DNA from: Gammaproteobacteria bacterium
GTDB lineage: Bacteria; Pseudomonadota; Gammaproteobacteria; Enterobacterales; Alteromonadaceae
NCBI GenBank assembly: GCA_018826295.1
Contig: JAHJZX010000017.1
Location: 1-64,000 of the forward strand
Direction of reading: 5' to 3'
Length of the DNA: 64,000 bases
Of this stretch, positions 36,891 through 43,667 are shown in pieces. The notes under the pieces were generated by a model. The model was not told where the DNA came from. It ran no database searches and was given only the letters and a program-made list of their open reading frames with translations. Each line of letters starts with the position of its first letter. Within the stretch, counting starts at the first letter, position 1. Made by a program: the position numbers and the translations under genes.

Positions 36891-39140
36891 TTAATGACCA
36901 AACACACGGATAGCCACGCCTTCTAACACTGACGGCTGCTGGTTATTAATATAACCTGCCGGCCAGCGCGGGCTGTCTATTGGCAGATCTGCGCCGTTGG
37001 TATCAACTAACCGGATAGTCCAGCTGCCTTTGGCGCTTTCACCGTAAAACGCATTTGACAGAAACACAGAGTTTTTCAGGATATAGCCCTGAGAGTAGCC
37101 GGCGCTAAAGTCAAAAGCTGGTTCAACTATCGCTTGCTTAGACGACAGCAGTACGCTCTTGGTTCCGGCCGGTGAAGTCACTTCTATGGCTAAGTCGATA
37201 CCAGCAGTCGTCTGGCTGTCCGCTTCAGCAGTAGTTAACTCGGCATTAGCCACATCAAAGGCAAACTGCACGCCTTCAACTACAACATCATCTGTCACTT
37301 CGATAGTCTGTACTGCGCCGTTGGCGTCATTGTCGGCAATAGTCAGTGCCAGCGCAGCGTCACCGGCCTGAGTGCCTAACGCCACCCAGTCGGTGGTGAT
37401 TTGCTCAGCCAGTGCTGCACCATAACTCTTAGCCAAGGCTACGGCAGCACCGGCATTGACGCGGCCAAAACCATACAGGTTATTGTGCGCATAGCCGGCA
37501 CTGTTTTCTACCCAACCCGGGTGAGCAATAAAGCTGCCATCACCTACTGGCAGTACTACCTGCGCATTGTCCGGATCGACTTTAGTGCTGGTTTTTACCA
37601 GAATATCTTTAATTTCGCGGTACGTCAGATTGGGGTTAGCACTGTGGATCAGGCTGACAACACCGGCTGCATTAGGCGCTGCTGACGAAGTACCATTAAA
37701 GGTGCTGGTATAATTACAGCTAGGATTTTCCGGGTGGCCAGGGTAATTAAAGGGCGTAAAAGCTGCAGTATATTCTGGCCAGTCATCGGCTTCGACGCTT
37801 GGAAAGCTTGAGTAACCGCGTAAGCACGTCATTTGATCTGTGGTGACCATGGCTGGTGCCAACTCGCCATATTCGCCGGCCGGGGCCGATACCAGTACGT
37901 TGGCACCTGCGGTAGAGTAGCTGGTGTGTTTGCCGTCTGAGTTGACCGCGGCAACAGACAGATAGTACGGCGTGTTTTGTGATGGCTCAAAGTTACCATT
38001 TAAACAGGTAAGACCCAGTGCATTGGCGCCGCCGCATACGGCACCGGCCCAGGCGATATTACCAGGGCGGCGAAAGGCATTACCGCTGGATTTGATATTT
38101 ACCGCACCCTTACCCTGACGCAGAGTTAACGCCGAATAGGCCTGTACCGCTTCGTCAAACGGATCATACGAGATTACTGCCGGATAGCTGATGCCGTAGC
38201 TGCGGTTAAATACTACTAAAGGTTCTGCTTCGGTAATACCACTACCTGGTATGCCGTGGCTCAGCGCGCTGTTTAAATCAGATTGGGCGCTCAGGTAGTT
38301 CATACCTATAAGCTTGGTATCCGGTGCTACACCGCGCCCACCCAGACCATTCCAGCCTGCCGCGGCAATTAAGCCCGCTACGCTGGTACCGTGGTCGCCG
38401 GTCAGGCTGACTGAGGTTGGGTCTGTTACATTTAGCGCGCCCTCAGCCATATTTAATGAACGGTTTGGCAGGACATTGGCTTGCAAATCTTCATGGTTAA
38501 TTTCCAGGCCTGAATCTACTACTACCGCAATGCTGCCGGTACCGGTAGCGCCTTGCTGGTAAGCGCTGACCACGTTCATATCTTCGCCGGCTACCAGAAT
38601 GCCGTCGTCTAACCGGCTAGCTAACCAGGCACTGATGGCTTCATCGCTCCAGCGCAGTTCTGCTTGTAAAAATGCAGCAATAGCCTCGGCATTCATCGCA
38701 TAGGCTTTTTGGCCGGTATTGCGCAGGTGCCATTGCTGATAAGCCAGTGGGTCTGACACCGGAGCGGCGATATTTAACATGGCTGAAGCAGTTTGCTGGC
38801 CGTCAGATACGGTATAACGCAGGCTGGTTGCGCTATCGTTTAATGGCAGGTAACTGAAGTTAGTACCGTTTACCGTTAACAAGCCGTTAGTTAAGCTGTA
38901 GACACCCTGAGCACCTGTGACGCTAGCGCCATTTTCGCTGATTGCGCTAATGCGTAAGGTATCTTTAATATTGGCATCACTAACTGTAAAACTACCTTGC
39001 TGTGGGACCCAGCTTTTGCCAGCTGCAATGCTGACATCAAAGGCTTCCGGTGCGACGTTTTTGCTACCACCGCAAGCGGTGACAGATAAAGCAATGGCGA
39101 CAGCAATGCCGCTTAATCTGTAATTATTGGCGTTCAACAT
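36891..39140 (-). CDS. Exported S8 (kexin-like) serine protease with P domain, lipoprotein
   Basis: Subtilase of 749 residues. The N-terminus has lipobox SVTAC (Cys23), so it is probably surface- or periplasm-anchored. A beta-rich module at about 30-125 precedes the catalytic domain, with Asp209 (VVVDSGLEINHED), His250 (GDHGTSVAG), oxyanion Asn354 (KSSGNAFRRPG) and Ser485 (FNGTSSAAPNAAG). The C-terminal 130 residues form a P (homoB) domain (YGESAKGSWTIRLVD), as in kexin and Aeromonas ASP. No classical inhibitor propeptide is visible, consistent with the separate chaperone gene downstream. Confidence 0.92.
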   Translation of the reverse strand: MLNANNYRLSGIAVAIALSVTACGGSKNVAPEAFDVSIAAGKSWVPQQGSFTVSDANIKDTLRISAISENGASVTGAQGVYSLTNGLLTVNGTNFSYLPLNDSATSLRYTVSDGQQTASAMLNIAAPVSDPLAYQQWHLRNTGQKAYAMNAEAIAAFLQAELRWSDEAISAWLASRLDDGILVAGEDMNVVSAYQQGATGTGSIAVVVDSGLEINHEDLQANVLPNRSLNMAEGALNVTDPTSVSLTGDHGTSVAGLIAAAGWNGLGGRGVAPDTKLIGMNYLSAQSDLNSALSHGIPGSGITEAEPLVVFNRSYGISYPAVISYDPFDEAVQAYSALTLRQGKGAVNIKSSGNAFRRPGNIAWAGAVCGGANALGLTCLNGNFEPSQNTPYYLSVAAVNSDGKHTSYSTAGANVLVSAPAGEYGELAPAMVTTDQMTCLRGYSSFPSVEADDWPEYTAAFTPFNYPGHPENPSCNYTSTFNGTSSAAPNAAGVVSLIHSANPNLTYREIKDILVKTSTKVDPDNAQVVLPVGDGSFIAHPGWVENSAGYAHNNLYGFGRVNAGAAVALAKSYGAALAEQITTDWVALGTQAGDAALALTIADNDANGAVQTIEVTDDVVVEGVQFAFDVANAELTTAEADSQTTAGIDLAIEVTSPAGTKSVLLSSKQAIVEPAFDFSAGYSQGYILKNSVFLSNAFYGESAKGSWTIRLVDTNGADLPIDSPRWPAGYINNQQPSVLEGVAIRVFGH

Positions 39141-39218
39141 GATCTTCCTGGTTTATAAAATATAGTTATATGAGATCGGCACATAAATTTACAGTTGTAA
39201 AAAAATGTGACGATCTGT

Positions 39219-39231
39219 TGAGCTTATCGCC
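39219..39231 (-). promoter_or_regulatory. GGCGATAAGCTCA motif upstream of the S8 protease
   Basis: On the minus strand GGCGATAAGCTCA lies 78 nt before the protease ATG. The identical 13-mer occurs 83 nt before TonB receptor 3 (63109-63121) in the same orientation. Candidate shared operator; no regulator identified. Confidence 0.4.
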
Positions 39232-39234
39232 AAT

Positions 39235-39259
39235 AAAATGCGATATAAAGCATTTTTTT
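39235..39259 (-). terminator. Weak AT-rich hairpin after the five-gene operon
   Basis: AAAATGC (39235-39241) and GCATTTT (39250-39256) pair around an 8-nt loop. It may end the minus-strand operon that stops at 39373, but the minus-side tract (ATTGG) is poor; the plus side has TTT. Confidence 0.35.
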
Positions 39260-39372
39260 ACCTTATATGGAGCGTTTTTTAGTGTTTTTGTAACTATCTA
39301 ATCGCCATTTGATAGTTGTGTGTATAAAAAGTGGACAGCTGTGCCAGATGTTGCTGCCACAACAGGCTGTTA

Positions 39373-40245
39373 CTATGGTAAAGCTGATTTATTTGCTGCG
39401 GCGCTAAGTTGCGTCAGTAAGGCATCGATGATCTGGTTATCCTGCCAGTACTGGTTATGTGACAATGGGTTCCAGCTGGCGGCGAGCCAGCCGAAAAAGC
39501 CGCCGCTGGCGTTAACTTCAATATCGGTTACCAGTGCGGCGTAGCCATCTGATAATTCGGCCAGTGGCCAGCCCAACACATCGTCTTTGTCGTAGTAGTT
39601 ATGCCAGACAAAAGCATTGTTTGGTTTGTTAAACGGTATAACTTGCTCCATGGCATGGGCCGCAACAAAGATCGGAATATTGCAGCCGGTAGTGATCAGA
39701 CTCACCAGCCTGTCGCCACGTAAAAACGCGATATCCTCTTCTGTTAGCGGATTATCGCCACTGATCCCCGCCTGATAGCGCTTAATATCCCGCCAGATGC
39801 CAGCCGCCGGTTTAATGCCGGCTTTGGCTTGCTGTGCATCCCATAAATAGCAGGACAACACCTGACAACCCAACGAATGCGCCAGTATCACCAGCTTGCC
39901 ATCGGCGGTTAGCTGTTGTTTGGCCAGATAGAGCGCGCGGGCAATTTTCAACTGGCTGTAATGGTACAGGCTGTGCGGCTGCTCTTTACGGTGTTCCAGT
40001 GCCGCTGCATCGGCAAAGCCAAACAACATAAAACGCCGCAGTTTGCTCCAGCGTAACCGGGGGCCGGTAGCCTGCCACACCCGCTGTTCGTTGTATTGCA
40101 GTAAATCCTGGTAGTATACGGTGCCACAATACAGCTGAGTTGCATCGGCAGCCAGCTGTTGGGTTAGCTGCCGGAACAGCCTGGCGGCATAGTCGGGCTG
40201 TGTTTCGCCCATGCCATGAATAGTAACCAGTGCGACGCTTTTCAT
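39373..40245 (-). CDS. Alpha/beta-hydrolase-like protein of the KAS III operon
   Basis: Predicted cytosolic protein of 290 residues. IHGMG at 9-13 near the N-terminus resembles a hydrolase oxyanion strand, and VILAHSLGCQVL places a candidate nucleophile Ser124 in a GxSxG-like elbow (A-H-S-L-G). A later acid/His pair cannot be fixed by eye. It is the last of five minus-strand genes, 3 nt after the preceding stop. In the pathway it could release or cleave an acyl product; that is inference from position and fold. Confidence 0.78.
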   Translation of the reverse strand: MKSVALVTIHGMGETQPDYAARLFRQLTQQLAADATQLYCGTVYYQDLLQYNEQRVWQATGPRLRWSKLRRFMLFGFADAAALEHRKEQPHSLYHYSQLKIARALYLAKQQLTADGKLVILAHSLGCQVLSCYLWDAQQAKAGIKPAAGIWRDIKRYQAGISGDNPLTEEDIAFLRGDRLVSLITTGCNIPIFVAAHAMEQVIPFNKPNNAFVWHNYYDKDDVLGWPLAELSDGYAALVTDIEVNASGGFFGWLAASWNPLSHNQYWQDNQIIDALLTQLSAAANKSALP

Positions 40246-40248
40246 CGC

Positions 40249-41109
40249 TCAGACCTGTTGCTGCTTGCGTTGCTGCTCCAGATAGGCATACAGCTGCTCG
40301 GTAAAAAAGCCGTGCATTAAAAAGCGCTGGCCTAAATTCCACGGCCCGACCAGATAATGCGGGTATTTGTTATAGGCCATCTCACGCAGGCTGTTATCGC
40401 CTACCAGGTCGCCAATGCGAATGGCGATGGACTGATCAAGGTTAAAGCCGTTAATGGCATCGCGGTACTCTTCGCGGGTAAGCAGCAGGCAAAATAAACA
40501 CATAAACAGCGCATGGGCACTTTCAAAATCGAGCCATTGCGTGCGCTTTTCACTAAATTCAAACTGTGCCATATCAATGCTGTGCCAATGCTGCCAGTTA
40601 AGTTCGCTTGCGGCTAACGGCTTTTTGGGATGGTGCCAGCTGCCCAGCTCGGCAAATAAGCGAAACAGCTGCTGGTCATGTTCAACAAAGCTGGCGTGTT
40701 GCATATCGGCAATACATTTAGGGTACAGCTGTACCGGGGTAAAACTGCCAGTAGGGCTATTGGCAGCAAGAAAGTTCAGCACATTAGATTCGGTAGCATA
40801 GTGGCGCAATATCAGTAAGTTGGCCTCTTTGCTGACAAAATGGGTGCAAAACCAGCAAATCAGCTTTTGCAGGCTGCTATGCGCGCTAAATTGCGGCAAC
40901 GGCAGGCGTTTAAACAACCAGGTAACATGCAGCAAAATAGCAAAGATAAACTGCAGCAGCGGCCGCACGCCCCAGCGTAGCGGGTTTTGTAAGTCTTTCA
41001 GCCATAAATCCAGCGCCGCTTGCTCGATTGGCAGCGAGTTATCCTTGGCTATGGCGTTTAAATAGGCGCTCGGGCCCTTGCCGCTGCTGTTGTGACGATC
41101 AGTAGTCAT
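40249..41109 (-). CDS. Unidentified protein of the KAS III operon
   Basis: A 286-residue protein I do not recognise. It has one strongly hydrophobic stretch at about 52-70 (LLQFIFAILLHVTWLFKRL) and is otherwise rich in Trp, His and aromatic residues (WHHPKKP, NWQHWHSIDM). Two Cys residues sit in LICWFCTHF. It could be a peripheral membrane enzyme. The ATG at 41109 overlaps the end of the preceding HDO gene by 11 nt; a 15-residue longer form would overlap it by 56 nt. Tight coupling to the neighbours is the best clue to its role. Confidence 0.75.
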   Translation of the reverse strand: MTTDRHNSSGKGPSAYLNAIAKDNSLPIEQAALDLWLKDLQNPLRWGVRPLLQFIFAILLHVTWLFKRLPLPQFSAHSSLQKLICWFCTHFVSKEANLLILRHYATESNVLNFLAANSPTGSFTPVQLYPKCIADMQHASFVEHDQQLFRLFAELGSWHHPKKPLAASELNWQHWHSIDMAQFEFSEKRTQWLDFESAHALFMCLFCLLLTREEYRDAINGFNLDQSIAIRIGDLVGDNSLREMAYNKYPHYLVGPWNLGQRFLMHGFFTEQLYAYLEQQRKQQQV

Positions 41110-41785
41110 GCTCAATCTCTTCCAGTTGCAGGCAATACAGCCTGGCGGTAACACGGGCAGTGCGTACTATGGCAGTGAGCTGCGTTTGGTTTTGGCATAG
41201 ACGGTCTATCAGCTGATATAGCTTTTGCATATGGTCGTCGTCATTGGCACCGTGGTAGCGCATAAAGCGGGTATAGCTGCCATCGCCGCCGCTAGCCTTG
41301 TCTATTTGTGTCGCCCAGTCATTAGCCATTTTCTGACCCAGGCCTTCAATGATCCACATGGCACCAATTAAATCGACCGGATTGGCTTGGCTGGCGCGGT
41401 ACATTAAAAAACCGTGCAGCGCTTCGGTACCAATATTGCGCGGCGCCTGTTGAATGTCGCTTAAGCTGCCGCCGGCGGCAACGTAGTCGCGCTCGAGCAT
41501 TTCATAGTCGCGGTGCTCTTCACGGGCATGGCCGATAATAACTGAGCGCACATCGCTGTAATCGCGCTCGAAGCTGGAGGCGCAGCGGCTGATCCAGCGC
41601 GAGCCTTCTATTACCTGCTGGCGCCAATTCAGCAGCAGCTGGCAATAGTCGGCTTTACTAAACTGGCCACGGTCTAAACGCTGCAATAGCGGCACCCGGC
41701 CAAGCTGGCGCTCAAATTCAAACCAGACCCGCATCAGCGCCTGTAAACATTGTTGGCCCTGTGGGCTTAATAGCTGCTCTGTCAT
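41099..41785 (-). CDS. Heme-oxygenase-like iron-containing redox enzyme (HDO/UndA-like)
   Basis: All-alpha protein of 228 residues of the TenA/PqqC/heme-oxygenase superfamily, iron-containing redox branch. Candidate metal ligands with superfamily-like spacing are Glu60 (QQVIEGSRW), Glu90 and His91 (GHAREEHRDYE), Glu147 (MWIIEGLGQ) and Asp184/His185 (NDDDHMQ). UndA, a fatty-acid decarboxylase making 1-alkenes, and several N-oxygenases belong to this superfamily. The gene abuts the ketosynthase stop with no gap. I infer a diiron oxidase acting on an acyl chain made by that ketosynthase; the reaction is unknown. Confidence 0.82.
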   Translation of the reverse strand: MTEQLLSPQGQQCLQALMRVWFEFERQLGRVPLLQRLDRGQFSKADYCQLLLNWRQQVIEGSRWISRCASSFERDYSDVRSVIIGHAREEHRDYEMLERDYVAAGGSLSDIQQAPRNIGTEALHGFLMYRASQANPVDLIGAMWIIEGLGQKMANDWATQIDKASGGDGSYTRFMRYHGANDDDHMQKLYQLIDRLCQNQTQLTAIVRTARVTARLYCLQLEEIEHDY

Positions 41786-42892
41786 TCAGGCCTCCACGAC
41801 GGTAAGTTGCATATAAGCATTATTAAAACGGCCGCTTTCCGGCACCATGCAGATCAGGGTGTCGCCGGTTTGATAGTGTTGTGTGCGGCGAAACTCGTCC
41901 AGCATGATAAAAATAGAGGCGCAGCCGGTATTGCCGCGACTGTATAAATTGCTATACCACTTGTGTTCGGCGATGCCAACGCCGGCACGTTGCAGCATAT
42001 CGAAGATTTTGCCGCGAAAATAATGCGAGGAATAATGGCACAGTACATGGTCGACCTTGTCCGGTTGCACGCGGCCTTCACTGATCAAACGCAGATAGCC
42101 ATCCACCCCCAGTTTGACAATGTTTTCCAGCAGGCGCACATCCTGACGGATTAACAAGGCCCCGGCAGCTTCAGCTTCGGCATAGGTCGGGTAGTCCTGC
42201 CAGCTTTTGTTGTGGTTGTTGTCTGTCGGATAACCCACGCTCATGCAAACCGGGTAGGCGTCGGCATGCGAAAAGCTGCGGATCCAGTCAATTCGAAAAC
42301 AGCGGCCGCGCGGTTGGGTTTCCAGCAGCAGGGCACCGGCGCCGTCAGACAGCATCCAGCGCAAAAACTCGGCGTTAAAATCCAGTTCTGTGCCGGCGGC
42401 TTCATAACGGCCGGCTTTAAATAAGCGCGAGGTCAACTCGCTGGCAACCACTAAGGCATTGCTTTGCTCGCCGGCCTTTATATTGGTATAGGCCGCTTTT
42501 AGCGCCATCATACTGCTGGAGCAAATACCATGGCTGCTGTGCAGCTCGATATCGCTTAAGCTTAATTCGGCCTGCAACATAGAGCCAAAACCCGGCAGCA
42601 CTACATCGCCCTGGCTGGTGGCGGCACTAAGCATCTTTATCTGGCGTTTACCGATAAAGCTGTCGGTTAAACAGTGCTCTGCTGCCCGCGCCGCCATTTC
42701 GGCGTTCGAGAACAGGGTGTTATGCTTGGCATCAATCGCATAATGCCGGGTATGAATACCGTTAGACTGCAAAATACGCCGTTTTAACCGGCTGGGTTTG
42801 CCATGCACTAAACCTAACAGCGGCTCCATTTCGTCATTGCTGATAGCCGGGCCGGGTAAAAAGTGGCCTGTACTGTTGATATACACACTCAT
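41786..42892 (-). CDS. Beta-ketoacyl-ACP synthase III-like ketosynthase
   Basis: Thiolase-fold condensing enzyme of 368 residues with the KAS III triad: Cys124 (HGICSSSMMALK), His286 (LCHYSSHYF) and Asn321 (SRGNTGCAS). It is longer than housekeeping FabH (about 317), and the flanking motifs (DVVLPGFGSMLQAEL, RWMLSDGAGALLLE) are divergent, so it is probably not the fatty-acid primer enzyme but a specialised one of the type found in secondary-metabolite and alkene pathways. ATGA overlap with the upstream membrane-protein gene, zero spacing to the HDO gene. Confidence 0.88.
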   Translation of the reverse strand: MSVYINSTGHFLPGPAISNDEMEPLLGLVHGKPSRLKRRILQSNGIHTRHYAIDAKHNTLFSNAEMAARAAEHCLTDSFIGKRQIKMLSAATSQGDVVLPGFGSMLQAELSLSDIELHSSHGICSSSMMALKAAYTNIKAGEQSNALVVASELTSRLFKAGRYEAAGTELDFNAEFLRWMLSDGAGALLLETQPRGRCFRIDWIRSFSHADAYPVCMSVGYPTDNNHNKSWQDYPTYAEAEAAGALLIRQDVRLLENIVKLGVDGYLRLISEGRVQPDKVDHVLCHYSSHYFRGKIFDMLQRAGVGIAEHKWYSNLYSRGNTGCASIFIMLDEFRRTQHYQTGDTLICMVPESGRFNNAYMQLTVVEA

Positions 42893-43461
42893 GCCTTTAC
42901 CTTACGCTGTTTTAGTGCCGCCTTTAAGCAGCGCAGGTTTTCTTCCATATAGGGCAATACACACACAACGGCCATAAAGCTCAGATAATACGGCAGGTAA
43001 GTGTCGCCGCCATGGGCATAGGGCATAGGCTGCAAATAAAACTCACCCTGCCAGTCAAATGTCAGCAGTTTCACCACCACCGGGTAGTTAATCACGGCAA
43101 TAAGCAGCAACATATACAACGGCAACGTCGCCAGATAATTATGTGCGTGCATTTCCCATAAGCTGATATGGCGCTTAGGGGCGGCGTAATGCACGTCGTA
43201 GTGGGCTACCGCTTCATGGGCCAGCCAGGCGGCGATACAGATCAGCATAATCAGTACATTGACCTTAAACAGCAGGCAAAGCAAAATCGGCACCGCCATT
43301 TGAATGCCCATTAACGAGTGAATAAGTGACTCTTTTAACCCTGAAGTATGTTCAATGCGGGTGGCGCGATGGCAGCACCAGTCAACAAAACCGGCAATCC
43401 CCCAAAGCGGCAGAAACACATACAACATTAACTGAATAAGCAACTGACTGGTTTGCAACAC
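42889..43461 (-). CDS. Histidine-rich integral membrane protein (putative fatty acid hydroxylase-like)
   Basis: First gene of the five-gene unit, 190 residues with four or five transmembrane helices. Histidines cluster at the membrane surface: DWCCHRATRIEH (31-38), LIHSLM (48), HEAVAHYDVHY (82, 87, 91), and EMHAHNYLATLP (105, 107). This pattern recalls membrane diiron hydroxylases and desaturases, though the order is not a textbook match. The stop overlaps the ketosynthase start (ATGA). Hydroxylase activity is an inference from the His clusters. Confidence 0.75.
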   Translation of the reverse strand: MLQTSQLLIQLMLYVFLPLWGIAGFVDWCCHRATRIEHTSGLKESLIHSLMGIQMAVPILLCLLFKVNVLIMLICIAAWLAHEAVAHYDVHYAAPKRHISLWEMHAHNYLATLPLYMLLLIAVINYPVVVKLLTFDWQGEFYLQPMPYAHGGDTYLPYYLSFMAVVCVLPYMEENLRCLKAALKQRKVKA

Positions 43462-43667
43462 CTGACTCCTGTTGGTGCGAATACTGCGCCGTACTATAGC
43501 CGAGGGTTAATGGTTTGTAGATCAGTTTGTTGACAATTTTTTCTGTAAACAGCTAGTTACTGCTTTTTATTTCGGTCGAAAGTTCAGATAATCGCTGCGC
43601 TTATACAGCCACTAGTAACCGGGCTGATATCGCAGGTAAAAGAACAATAAAAAAGGGATGAGCTATT

